From contig NC_049981.1 in assembly GCF_000003815.2 (NCBI RefSeq), positions 25,479,875 to 25,543,874 of the forward strand: a stretch of 64,000 nucleotides of DNA, given 5' to 3'. Positions within the stretch are counted from its first letter, which is position 1; every line of letters begins with the position of its first letter. This DNA is from Branchiostoma floridae (lineage: Eukaryota; Chordata; Leptocardii; Amphioxiformes; Branchiostomatidae). Of the stretch, positions 1-13,000 are shown in pieces. The position numbers and the translations under genes are program-made. The notes beneath the pieces were generated by a model. The model did no database searches and was not told the origin of the DNA. It saw only the letters and a program-made list of their open reading frames with translations.

Positions 1-2895
1 ATCAAACCTGTGTTAAAGGTACTCGGACTGGACGACAGTGTCAAACCAGATTATACCAAGTTATGAACAGTCAAAGATTAAGAAAAGAAAAGAGAATCGA
101 CGACATGTATGGTTAAAATTTCACTTGCACATCATTGTCTGTTAAAGTTTTTTTTTTTTCCACAGTTCCTTTATAAGTTGAAATCCTGTTGCCAACACTT
201 AAATCCTGGAGACTTTCTGGCTCGTAACGAAGTAATCCGGGCATTCGGCCGTTCTTTTGTGACATCAGCTGTTGAGCAAGCAAAAGATTGGTAAGCAAAC
301 ATGGGTCCCTTGTTCCTTGTTGTTCCACAATGCTCTATGGAGCGTGGCAATCTCTACACACAGCTTTATAGTCCTCATCGACTTTATCCTTTCTTTTGTG
401 TGAGCCCTGTCGTCGGTAGTAATCGCCACTGTATTCTTCTTACGTTCGACCAACTCGCCAGGCAGTAGATTCTTAAATGTAAACTTTACACAAACGGCGA
501 CTATGACTTTCTTCTTGTCGCGTAGTTTCCTTAGTCAGCTTGTGGACTGGGCCTTTGTTTGCCTATTACCTTCGCGAAGAATGTTATACTTTTGGCAGCG
601 TTTGTACGCATGTTTGTATGCGGTTTAGCAGCATAACTCACAAAGCTATGGATAAATTGTGATAGAATTTGGTATGCGGTTAGGTCATGCCCTGTAAAGA
701 AAGGATTACATTCCCCTGGTAGCTTTTCATGATACTGCAGCGGAAATTCCGTTTTTTATAACTTGTGTTCTGGACAAGCTAAGTGGTTTGTAGCGCTTGT
801 ACTCGTTATACGTTCTTTTCTGATTGTGTGTCAGTTCCAATTTACTGTACCCAGTTTGTGGTAGTCTGCCTCCGGTAAGCGTAAAAAGAGCAGTGAAATA
901 CAACCTGAAAACATCACTTGATAACAAAAAATGAAAGCCTGCTAAGGAGACTAACGTCGACTCAGAAAATATGGCATACCAAGGTAAACAGTAAGAGGTG
1001 TACGATACAGTAACCTCTGCCAGACTGCTCGGTGGACTAAAAAGTAAAAGGAATTAGCACAAACAGGGGACTTACATGTAGGACTACAGATTTGTTAGCC
1101 TTCCTATGACCAGTAAAGTCCTCTGATGAATATTTCCCTTGTTTTAACGATTTTCTCCTATTTTCCAGTCCACCTCGAGGTCTGTTAGAGACTATAGACA
1201 GGGCGCCAGGGGAAGAAAGAAGCGTCAGTGGGGTAGAAACGCGGCAGACGGAGGAGCAATGAGTCAGTGTCTGGAGTCGGCGAGCTCCCATGGCCTCGCT
1301 ATTCACGCCCGTACAGCTATGCGCGCACATATAATGCGAGACCCCACGTCCCCCGGAAAAGACCAAATTGATCCGTCAGCATTAGAGTTCGCAGAGCAGC
1401 AATTACCCGCACAGAAGGCATGTTGCCATTCATGTCCATGAAAGGGGGAATCCGCGAAATGCTTTGAGCGTGTCATTCGAAATGATAAGTGAAAAAAGGG
1501 AGCTCCGGCATTTTGGGTGAAATGGATGGCGGGGGTGAGCTAGTGTGTGAAGTTTCCGTCCGACGTGTCCGACAGCGCGTTCCCCACAGGCCTGCTATGT
1601 GCGCCGGGACTTCTAGCAGTAGGTACGTTCTTCACTATGCCTTCGTGAAAAAGGCTATGTTTTTAGTAGCGTTTGTTTGTAGCTTAGCAGCATAACTGAA
1701 CAAGCTATGGATGGATTGTTATGAACGTTTGTATGTAGCAGAAATAATTAGATGTTGGGCCCCGGATGGCTTACCTTGGTATTACATAAAAACTTCTAAC
1801 TTTTGCAGCTCGTTTTTGGACGATGTTTTGGTCATCATAATCACCTGAACTGCCGTCTATCAGCGCGTTTGGTAGTTCCAAGCCTTCACTACTGTCCGAG
1901 CAGAGGTTGGACGGGGAGATTCTGATTTACCCCGTTTTCTGGAAGCCGGTGACCAACATCAGGCAGGGGTCATCAGCGGTCAGATCTTGGGGTCTAGTCG
2001 GAAACGGCGCGATTTTGCCCCTGAAGATCCGCTTGGAGACGAAACCTTCACATCTCTTCATCAGTTTCACCTTGTCTGTTCTCAGCGCAGCTGTTCCCTG
2101 AGTCTTCATGACCCGTGCTCTAACCACAGTAGCTGGTGCAAATCCCAAACGTCACCACCGAACGGTCTTTGTATCCCCGTTGTTTACCCGCGTAGCCGTC
2201 AATATCCTAGTCCATCATCTCCCCCTGGAGAAGATTACAAACTAAAGCTGTCTGTACAGGCAGCTGAACAAGTTTGCTATACCCAAGGTTGGGAAGGTTG
2301 CGTGTTATCTCTACTAGCAGAAGTTTGAAAATGTGGCTTATGTAGATTAATTTCCAAGCAGATGTAAAGTGGTCAGACCATCACACAAGTCACCAGGTCA
2401 AATTCGGTTCACATTAGAGTAAATATCTGTTCAAATTAGTGCAAATGTCTCGGTTTTGTGAACTCAAAGGAGCCTCTTATAGATGATACATTACAGAACG
2501 CGAGGGGGAGGGCTGCACAGGTCCCGGATGTCGGGCGGAAATATCTAAGGTCCTGTGGATGACATAGAACAGAAAAGTAGAGGCCTAATTGGACAGATTA
2601 CTCTGATTACTCATATTTCGTTTTGCTTTCCACACAGTCTATGTAAAAGAAAATATATATTGAACGTTATTTGATAGTCGCACTTGATATACTGCACAGT
2701 GTGGCCATGAAATAGTGATATCGGGCGTATTCCGGGGGGGGGGGAGTAAATGTAAGGGCAACAGTTCCAGGTTTACGCACGACTAGTTGAAGAAATGTAG
2801 AAATCGCCCAGGATATAAGTTTGGTTTGTAGGGAGGGTGAGTTGACATTGGTCAGATTCACTCAGAACACAATATGCCTTCACTTGACCGGAGTG

Positions 2896-2926
2896 TTTGT
2901 TTGTTTGTTTGTTTGTTTGTTTGTTT
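2896..2926. repeat. (GTTT)n microsatellite
   Basis: About eight uninterrupted GTTT units. It creates the artificial repetitive TNKQ-type reading frame on the minus strand. Confidence 0.9.
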
Positions 2927-4189
2927 CGCATAACCGGTAAACTGCCTTTAGGTGCGACACAGTTTTGCGCAGCAAGTTCAAGCTACATAAGGCCGTACTG
3001 TAAGATTTGATCCGCTCACACCGGGATGGACAACTACTCATTTCGATATGTTTCGGATATCCCAATGTTTGAAATGCTCGAGGTTTGACTCTCCTCAAAC
3101 ACAGGACCTCCAGCATTACATACCATCCGAGAGAACGTCCCTACCCAAAGCTAGGTAATCATTTTCACCTGAGTAGAATAGGAAGTCACTCAGAGTAAAA
3201 TGCCATGCCCATTGGCACAACATTGGGGCCTGCTAGCTATAGGGATTGGAACCCAGATTTCAAGTCAACAACACAAACCATAAGACCACCTTCCACCAGA
3301 GACCATCTGACAACCAGGTGTTCTCCAAGGCAAACTCAGCCCCTCTACCAACTATCTCTATATGTAGGGCGAAATCTACAACGTTTTCAACTCGACCCAC
3401 AGGTCCGTTATAGACTCCCCTGCAGGACCCAGTCCGACAAAACATTTTCCGCTGCAGTTGTCACCGAGTCTCCTTTCAAACATTTCAATTTGTAAACTAC
3501 ATTTGCCATCATACTGTCATCGGTGAAGTGGCACATTTCACGGACGGTGGTCGCGAATGAGAGAAACACTTTGTTTAGGAACCGGCAGCCCGGTTATGTC
3601 CAATGTCCTTTCACCAGATTATCGGTAATAATTAGCCGTTTAGTAAGAATAACACGTCTTTGTTCTTGGCAAAACAGCTGCGTTTTCTCTTCGTCTGTCT
3701 CGCAGTCCTAGCTACTGTTATGATACAGACTTGTACAGCATTGCAAGGAGATTTGTATGTGGGGGTGGCTTCGTACAACCTTTCTGCCCAGCAGCATCCG
3801 TTCTAAAATCCAGCAGGTGTTGACATGTATGCCAGGTTCAGAACTGAAGCTCGTCAAAATGTAAATGATTTGATGTAAAAAAAAGAACGACATTCCCGAG
3901 ATGGACATCTTTTAGCGAATTCGAAGCTCATATACAAAATCGAATGAGCTATGACTTTACGAACACAAGAAAAGGGCATTCAAAATACATATCTCCAGCA
4001 ATGAAATTCATTTGAACTACTTAGGACATTCTTAATTGGTCATTGAACGGTCGCCGCCCCAATGGAACAGGGATTGTAAGTTGCAGGTGTATGCGCCTTA
4101 GGTAGCGGGATATCACAGCAGTCATCCCAGCATCTCCTCTCCCTCCTCTTATGATCTACTCTACTCGTCTCTAGGACGGAATCTTGTTG

Positions 4190-4845
4190 TCTCCAAGCAG
4201 GTGTTGGGGTGAAATTTCGTGACGTTTTCTGACCGCCAGGCTTCTTTCACAGCATGGATGAAAGATTGTCAGAAAACTTCACGACATCTACTTGAGATTA
4301 GCGTTCTTTGCCCTTGGGTGAATTTTCAGGGAGTATAGAGCCGCTAAATGTAAGTGCTTACATAAACGTACATTGTCAATGTACATTACGTTCCGCTAGA
4401 CTAGAGCACGCCGAACCCGTCAGTGTCGCAGGGTCTGGAAGTGAGCCGTGTGGTGCGTCATCAGCGCCACCTACACCAACCTGCTGAAGAACGAACAACA
4501 TCTGGGCTTGTTTACTTCATCGAAGATTACAAAGTGAAGCAATGTCGGAGCTCCATCTCCTTTATTTTCACAGCGTGATTGAACATTAGCATGGGCAGTG
4601 ATGTGAAGCTTGGTCCATGTGGTTTGTGACGTAGGCACAGCATAAATAGCCTAGGTATTGGGGGAGCGTGGCTACTCTCTAACTTCCAAGTCCAAGTGGA
4701 GGTTTGATGGAAAGACCTTCTGATTCGCCCCTTTTCTGAGTGACAACAGGCCCATCAAAGGCCCATTCTAATTGAGTGGTTGTCAGAGGAGCATGGCGGC
4801 CTGTAAATGTTACGATCTTGTTGCATCCCAACATCTGCTTGGAGA
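4190..4845. mobile_element. possible short DNA transposon with CTCCAAGCAGRTGTTGGG inverted ends
   Basis: The left end TCTCCAAGCAGGTGTTGGG at 4190 and the right end CCCAACATCTGCTTGGAGA at 4827-4845 are near-perfect inverted repeats about 655 bp apart. A second hairpin lies inside at 4220-4288, where CGTGACGTTTTCTGAC pairs with GTCAGAAAACTTCACG. No coding capacity was recognised and no clear target duplication was found. It could also be two independent solo ends of the same dispersed repeat family. Confidence 0.4.
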
Positions 4846-7035
4846 CTAAGCGTGGCGGTGTTTGTAGTTCCAGGCTGTGAGAAATCCCCCTTGACGACTC
4901 ACATTCTTTACACTGCATCCTTCGGTGTCTCTTTACACATACATAAAGTGGCGTAAAGAAGACCATGTGTCGGGGCGGAGCAGTGCGCCCCTGCCGGCGG
5001 AGGCGTGAGCACTCGGCGGGGCGTCCGGCGTGCTGGTCCACCGCCAGATCCTCGGGTTGTCCGCTGGCCTCCCCCCTCAGCTCCAGGGGAACACGCGGTT
5101 CGCGTAATTTCGTCAATCATGGTACATGTTTGCGGCAGATTGTACTGATAAGAGCAAGCTGCCTACGCCCACCGGAGCAAGCCGGTCCCTCACACGTATA
5201 CCACCGGCACCTTACATGGTCCTGTTTACCTCTCAAAACGAAATCAGCATCTTGGAAAAAAAAGGCTGGAGAAATGAAAACGGCAACTGTCACCTGTATG
5301 TACGTATGTACGTAGACCCTAAAACTTTGCCCTACAGAACACGGCGTGCGTGTAACAAGAACACCTTATCCGAACCTCACTCGGTCAGTCGGGTTGCAAG
5401 GTAAGAACGGCACGGCAGAACCCTATCATCGCAGACAATGGACAATAGGAAAGTTTCATTCACACCGAAAATACCCCGCAAACGTGGCCCGAGGCGATCA
5501 TACCATTACATATAAATGGGAAGACATTTATCTTCCCGTGGTGGTGACGCGGCCTGGAATGTTGTCCCTTCACAGCGTCCCTGGGCGCGCGGCAGGTACA
5601 CCACGGGGTCGACTCACCTCCCGAGTCACGACGGAAACGGAACAGAGTGGGAACTATCCACAGGAGCATGCCTGGCATGTTATTCTGGCTCGCGAGGAGA
5701 GCCCAACTGTTTATGTGCTGGCGAGAGGCAGGCGAGGGTGGGCGCGAGGGAAGGACACAGACGACGGGGTGACTAGGAGCTACCCACGGTGGGTTTGCGC
5801 GGAAAAAAAAATCGCGGCTTATCTGATCTGTCGATCTAATCGATGACCCCTGATTGTCTGGTGGTCGCGATGTGTGCAGAGATAAGACTTTGCGTGTGCC
5901 TCGCTCTAATATGTAGAAAAGCCGCAGTGACAAATGGGTCGGACGTAATCATGGTGGGGTCCTAGGCGGTCGGACGACCTGATCGCACCGGTCGCCAACT
6001 GGCCAACGTTCGGCACAAAACACATACAAACAAACCGAACAACACAATCATGACAGCTGACAAGCGTCGTCGGAAGCATGTGCAAGTTTAGATATATATA
6101 GGTATGGTTAGGGCGCGTGTTGTGTGTATGTAACAAACGTGTACGACTAGATATAAACTTGGCGAGGGCGCTGGGTTGGGAGACAGGCACAACAATGCGC
6201 CGCGCAGGTAAATTTGCCCGCCCAAGGGTTATTCGGAGGAGTAAAGTCCATGTCATTGAAGACGCTCGCTGACACGAATTATACAACAGTTTGTCAGGCA
6301 TGCTGGAATTTGTGGCTCCTCTCTGTCACTTCTGGCCCTGCTTAACTCTGCCTAAGGGTGTTCGCTGCACCAGTTCCTTATTTATAAAACTTTAGGAAAC
6401 CTAAACTAAACGCGCTACTTTTGCTGGCACGGCGATGGTTAGCAAACCTCTGGAATGCTTGAAATAACTTGCTCAAATCAACACCAAATGTCAGTCACCC
6501 CAGCCGAGCTTTTCGCGGCGGTGACAGGCGGCTACTATTTAAGAACGTCCCCGCGTTAGCTAGATTAATTTTGACGCTGTAAATTGCGGCCCCGAGTCCG
6601 GCGCGCGAGCGGAATATGCGCAGAAGGGTCTCAGCGAGGGATTTCGGGAGGCTTGTATGTTTAATGTTTGCGCATTCTTGAGGCGGGGCACCCCGGTGTT
6701 GGTAAGTAGAGAAGTGGCGCAGGACGGAGAGGTCACCGCTGTGCCGAGTGACGGCAGTTTTAGGACGGCGCTACAGTTTGTTACCCAGGAAAAAAAGCTG
6801 GCAGGCCCACGGCTAAACCGTGACAGCATCGCGGCGGTACCGATAAAACTGAGCGGGCCAGCGGCGGCCGGGCGGCCGTGTATGGGATGTGTTACCTTCT
6901 ACCATAAACGTTCTGTGCCGTTGTGGTGATCACCAGTAAAGACGACGTTTGTTTTACCACAGGTGAAAAACTGATCGGGGATCAGCAGCTTCTCGTTACA
7001 ACGGACTTTCACGGACTAGAGCTACGCTTCCAACC

Positions 7036-10000
7036 ATGGCCAGGGGACTTTACATCGCCGCCGTGTTGTTTCTACACGCTGCCGTGGCCATTCAGTACTG
7101 GGAAAACCCTACCTTGGACTATGAGAGACACAGCCCGTTTGGGGGCGAGGACACGTCGAGAATGTGGCCCAAGGAAATGCCGCATAATATGCAGGGTTTG
7201 GACCTTTTCTCGGAAATCTACGAGTCGCCGCCTCGCTTCATGTTAGAACTGTACGAGCGGACGACCAATGGGATCTTGGACGACGAGTCCGCCAAGTTCT
7301 ATCTGAAGGGGAACACCGTCCGGAGTATGAACCCCGGCATACGTAAGTACAAAACGTGTTTTCTTCTGTTTCATTCCATAAACCTCGTGGTGTGTGTGCT
7401 TGGGTGTTGCGAAACGTGTTCGAGTCGTAAGACACAGGAATGGCCGCTGTCAGGGCAATCACTGTGGACGAAAGGCAGGCATGGCTTGCACGTAAGCCGA
7501 ATTACAGTAGGGAGAAAAAACAGTCACGAAAAAAAATTTACATCCTATGCTTGGCATGGACACTCGGGAGAGAGAGAATGCTGTTCACACTACCTCGTGA
7601 ACAACTTACGACGCCTTCGCGAGGTCCTCCTTGTTTACCCTAGCCCTTATCCCAAAGTTTGATGTTGTTATTTGCGCCTTATTGCGAAATAGGCTTCACC
7701 ACCGTGTCTACCTAGCGTAAACGTAGGATTGGCTTTGTTTTGCCAGGCTCTTTTGTTTGCAGAGATTTGTAAAAGTGTCTTGCTGAGATGACCCTTGCTG
7801 TGTCTTTTTTTAATACACAGAATACGGGAACACAACACAGAACAGGTCAAAGGGATCTTTTGGAGACTCATCAACTCTAGTTACATTGGGCAGTTGTGCT
7901 TATCAGTCAACCCCTAAACCCACACCGTTGTAAACGATAATTCGTCGTAAATGGAGAGAATGTAAACAAGAGCCGGATACGCCAGTTCTTTTTTTTTCGG
8001 GGGGGGGGGGGTATATAGTAGGGATTTCTCTACACCATGCAGTGCGTCATACATTTCCAAGTAGGGTGGAACGAAAAGGCTTTGACTTCAAAGAGCAGTA
8101 AATAAAAGGCAGGCGTTAGGGTAGAATGGACATTCCACTGGGCAGTTGGGAGGCAAGTGTTTTCGGAACTCTGCGCCGGGGAAGCTTCTGTTTCGTTAGT
8201 GTGTATAAGTAACGACAAATAAGTGAGAAAGGCCCGTTAATAGTCCCTGGCCTCAAGGCTTTTTTCATCATGCATAGTGCAACATAAAGTATTAGATAGG
8301 CTGAACACCCCACATAAAGGCGTGAGCGTACATTGGCAGTAAAAAGAAGAACTGGTATTCGTAATTCGGGCAGGGAATTCAAAGAACAGGAATGCAGTTA
8401 AATCTTTATTAATGGGAAATTATGATTCACTGTTGCCAGTTTTAGAACCTGTATCCCCTCTACCTGAGCGATGTTGATACGTTTTGTAACGTTTTTTTAT
8501 CGACACGTAGAAAAGCTTATAAGCGGATTGCAGAAAACCCGATAAAGATTAATTCTAAGTGGTTTTGGAATGATGAATCTGTGCTGCTCTTGTTTTGAGC
8601 ACTCCTTCAAACAAGAGTGGACTCAAAGGCGTGTCAAAGACATGTATGGGCGTGGGGATAGGCGGTTTTATAATCTGTGTGCGGAGAGGACAAATATATG
8701 GTCTCTGCAAAGCTTTTTGCTTGCCGAAAATATTCAAATTGTCATTTTTTCTTAAATGGTGGAGTGAATGATTTTAGTTTGCAAGTAGACATCATTGTTC
8801 GGGTCCTCCTCAATATTTTACGTCTGTTTTTGCAACATTTAGTACTCTTCACTAGCATTCCACTTTTGAACGGGGTTACTTCTGTTTTAGGGATCAAAAA
8901 AGGACATGAAATATTAATAGCCGGTCATAGAGTTAGCTGTCCATTTCTGGCCAACTTTGCAAAATGTGACTATTCAGGAACAAAGAAATCTGCTAGACAG
9001 ATGAGTGGATTGGTCCACGTGCTATGGTATAGAAATTTCGACTCGTCTGGTCAGACTGGTGTACGTAACGGTACATTCGTGCGTGCTGTATATCTTGTTA
9101 AAAGTGATGTGTTTTTGTTTTGTTTTAACCTCCCGCCATGCACCCGTTGAAATAACAATTTTTAACACACCTCTCGCAACTTGCCAGACATGCAAAACGG
9201 CTCGATATATTACATCTGCTTGGACAGTTGGGATGTAGGTTCTGGGCCATGGGAAGAGGAGAAAAGGGGAGGATGCTGGAACATAGATTCACTCGTACAT
9301 ATGAGGAGAAAAACACTTGTCGCGCTATCAGCCACGTCAAACTGTTAAAATTGGGAAATGAGAAACCGTTCCATCTTGTTTTAGCAACTTACAATTCCAT
9401 CTAATACCTATCCTGTCTGTTAAAACCAATTAAAAGGACACCCCCTCCCCCAGAATACCAAAGAATCAGTAATGACAGTAACTTGTTGCAGTGGAGTAAC
9501 GTAGTGAATGAATATCGTTAGTGCGTGTAACCCGTAAGGGCCATGATGATTTGATTAAGGCTTGTCAACAAGTCATTCATTTCTAACGGCAATTCGCGAT
9601 GTTCCTGGCATTCTAATTCACCTTTAATCGTTCAGTTCTCATTCTTTTATTCATTCGCATATGCATAATTCCATCCATCCATCCGTCTGTTGCTAATTCC
9701 TCAACATTCCCGTTCTGTTCAAACGAGAACCAGTAAGAACGGTCGCGTATACTACGGTACTCACCAGAAAATAGTTAAGTCAGCACTTTTTGTTTACTTC
9801 TTTAAGAAGTCCTTGGCAAGTGAAAATATACGATTCGCAGAGGAAAAACACGTCCCGTCATTGGGAATGCAGCCACAAATCCGCGTATCACTAGAAAGAG
9901 TTTCTGTTTCTTTAATACCCCACCCAAAAGTTTCTTTTCTTGACTGGTCTGTGCGTACATTGTCTTATATATGTTCGAGTTTATCGATATATCATGCATA

Positions 10001-13000
10001 ATGTCTGAAATTGTCTTAAAATCTAACTTCCGCTAGAGGAACACTTTTTTAAAGAAATGTACACAAATTGTTGTGCCTAGTCAATTAAGCGTTTAGTTGT
10101 ATTCGAAGTATATTCTATTTGTATGCGTAGTATACTGCTGTAGATCGACATGCGGTTTATCTGAAATGGAGAAATTCAGTTACCTACGTGTTTTAATATG
10201 ACAATAGATGTAGAAACGAACAAAGTAAAAAAAAGGTCGAGCATCTGTTGTAGTTTAAGAACGATAGCCAAGGACTCTCTTCCCGTCCTTCACATTGAGT
10301 AGTTATTTTATTTCCCCACATGAAACTGCGGGAATCCCCAGTGCTTTCAGGGTCCCACATTGGACCTATTTGACACTGTGTAACTTGGCAATGACTGGCC
10401 CGACATCGGCCCACTCAAACCTTGGTACTGTAGCATCGTGTTGACTGAGCGGACAAATCAACGTCAACATCAATGCACGTAAGGCAACATATGCCAGAAA
10501 AAGCGCGATGAAATGGAAATTATAGACCGTCCGTCAGTTGTGAATATGTAGAGTCGTTGTCAATGTGTTGGTTTATTCACCGGTTACTGTGGAGTAGTTC
10601 TTCCGTTTGTTATGGTGTCAGGGGGCCGCCTGCCCATAATCGCACAATCGCTCTCAACTCTTTGATCCCTACTAAGGAGTGCCCAAACATCTGCAGTAGT
10701 TTTGCTTCTCTGATGAACACCCTTCCTGTAGACAGGTGCCGAGTGGCCTAGGGTCATACAAGCCGCTACTTCCCGAGTTAATCTTGTCACTCTGCTCAAC
10801 CCTGATGATTTCTTCGCCACGGAAACTACGTGAAAAGTCTTCTCAGGTTTCCGTCCCTACTCAGCAGGATCCTTTTGGAAAACCGTCTTCAGTTGTTGTA
10901 GCGCGAGTGCTGACGCCATGGAAGGGATGCTGACTAGCCTGGAAACCAGACTGCTTCCAGGGCCTAGCTTCAGGCTCCAGACCAACAAAAATGAAGCCCC
11001 CAATGAAATGTTAGGCTCAGTCCACTTGAAGAAGACCCTGAATCAATCGCTCAGGGTCTAGCTCCGGCCGGGGGATGTTAGCACATGGCCTATGTAGGCC
11101 TTGGAAACAAGTTGGGATTTACTAATAGGCTAATTTTTACCCTACCCCAGTCGAAAATAGTTACCCATAGCTAGTAAGTTACCCACCTCGCAATGTGGAT
11201 ATGGATATGTTAAAATAAACATGACTTCTAGTGTACCCAAAGATGTCATGTTTGTCGCGAAGCGTCAAATTCTTTTTCTCCGAACATTTGTTCTGTCAAT
11301 ATAACTCGTATTGGTGATACAAAAAGAGGAAGTTTGGATGTTTTCGGTCTCCTGTGCGGTCTGAACCTCAGAACTCTGGCCGACACACGGTCCTGTCATG
11401 ACAAAAATTCCGGCTCGTTTTCTCAGCTTGCGGAAGTCAGTATTGCGGGTTCTTAGAAGAACAAAGACGGCGAGAGATACTTCCCACCTGATTGTTGTTG
11501 ATCCTTAGATTCAAAACAGAAGACGTCGTGTCCTTGGGGCGATGGGCGGTATTCTGGGTAAAGGCACATGTACACGCATCCAGAGCACGAGCCTCTTACA
11601 AGTTTGAAAGTCACACAGATCAATTGATCCTAGCTATAAAGTTTGAAAGGAAACGGACAAACCTGCTAACCAACCTAATGATCTAAATTCTGCAATCTAA
11701 TAAGGCTTTAATTCGTAAGGTCCGACCCATACTGAAAGGGCAAGTGAGTCTATTTTGCCGACGAAAAGGCTGAAGAATTAACCGATACTGACACCTATTT
11801 GGGGCGGCTGGGGATGGAGAATGTCGTGGCACAGACTTGTGGATGGATTATTCATAACCTTCGACTTAAATTTAATTTCCATTGAAAATCTTTGACACTG
11901 TCATCAACCTGTTACTTTTCCATGGTTTCTTTCTTGTACAACGCCGACAATCGGCACAAACACATGTCTGTTCGTGTCTGTATGTGCCCGACGTGTCTTT
12001 CAAATGTTCTCTACCCTTCTTTCTGTATATGTTTGTGTGTGTTCTTTCTATATTTGTCTCTTTCTCTCTCTGTCCGTATATATGTGTCTCTGTGTGTCTG
12101 TGAAGAGGGTGAAGTCTGCAGTCTTTGATTGTCTTGTTTGATATGTTTATATGGTATGACGCAGAGATTCGCACTCTCCTTGGTCCAGAAGCAACAAAAT
12201 GTCTTCCGGCTGCGTGTGAGGGTCAAGGGCACAGATAATGTTGTGTAAACCAGCGGTGTGTCTGAGACAGCTGTGGTTCGCCCATTAACCGTTATCTTCA
12301 TCTTCTTGTTTTGTTTTTTACTACCGTACAGGAAGACTGGGCAATGACGGCCAGATCATGTACCTGTTCAACTCGTCCTCCATCCCGCGGACAGAGACCG
12401 TCATCTCGGCGGAGATCCGGTTCTTCCTCCCGCGGGCCCGGCTGCGGCAGTACGCGCGCACACCAATCGAAGAGCCCGACTACTGGCAGGTGACGCTGTT
12501 GAGCATTCCCCCCGCCGGCGGAGGCGCGTCCGCGACTACCCAGACGAGAAACATCACCATGTTCAGTTACGGGTGGCAGGTGGAGGACGTAGGGCGGGCG
12601 ATAAACTTGTCCCGGGAGCACCAGAGCCTCCTGGGGTTTATCATCACTTACCGGGGAGGCAGCGGCGTCCAGCCAAGACTCAGACGCCCGCGGCACCCGT
12701 CCTACCCCTTCCTGGTCGTCTTCGCCAACGATTCCAACACCGACATCACGGAAGATGACGGCACCAACATCCCCATGTCCAACTCCCGCTCCGACGTCGC
12801 GCGGACGGACAACAGACGGAGAGCGGGAGCAGAGGTCGCTTCCCGAGGTCGTCGACCCCGCGCCATCTTCGATAACGAGATTCCTGAAGACGACGGGGAG
12901 GACACGGAGAGGTACGACAGACGGAGCATGATGAAGGCGCTCAAGCCAAGATCGAAGCAGCGCCGTAAAAAGAACCGCAGGCGCAACAGGGGCAGGAAAC

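Larger units (their letters stand above)
1..7035. other. upstream region of the BMP3-like gene, no supported gene
   Basis: I see no exon with recognisable protein similarity here. The stretch 4900-5900 is GC-rich and has long open frames on both strands at once, as expected from few stop codons rather than coding. It contains a (GTTT)n tract at 2896-2926 and two dispersed CTCCAAGCAGATG-type repeat ends (2352, 4190) with their inverted partner at 4827. TATA-like strings occur at 5511 and 6381, but no transcription start can be fixed. The 5' UTR and promoter of the ligand gene probably lie in the last 1-2 kb. Confidence 0.5.

Noticed and set aside
5346-5846. 166-codon open frame with a 157-codon frame on the opposite strand
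   Set aside because: Both strands are open over the same GC-rich stretch, there is no recognisable domain, and composition alone explains it.
8677-9150. 157-codon frame in intron 1 of the ligand gene
   Set aside because: Contains no recognisable motif, and the intron is explained by the flanking exons.
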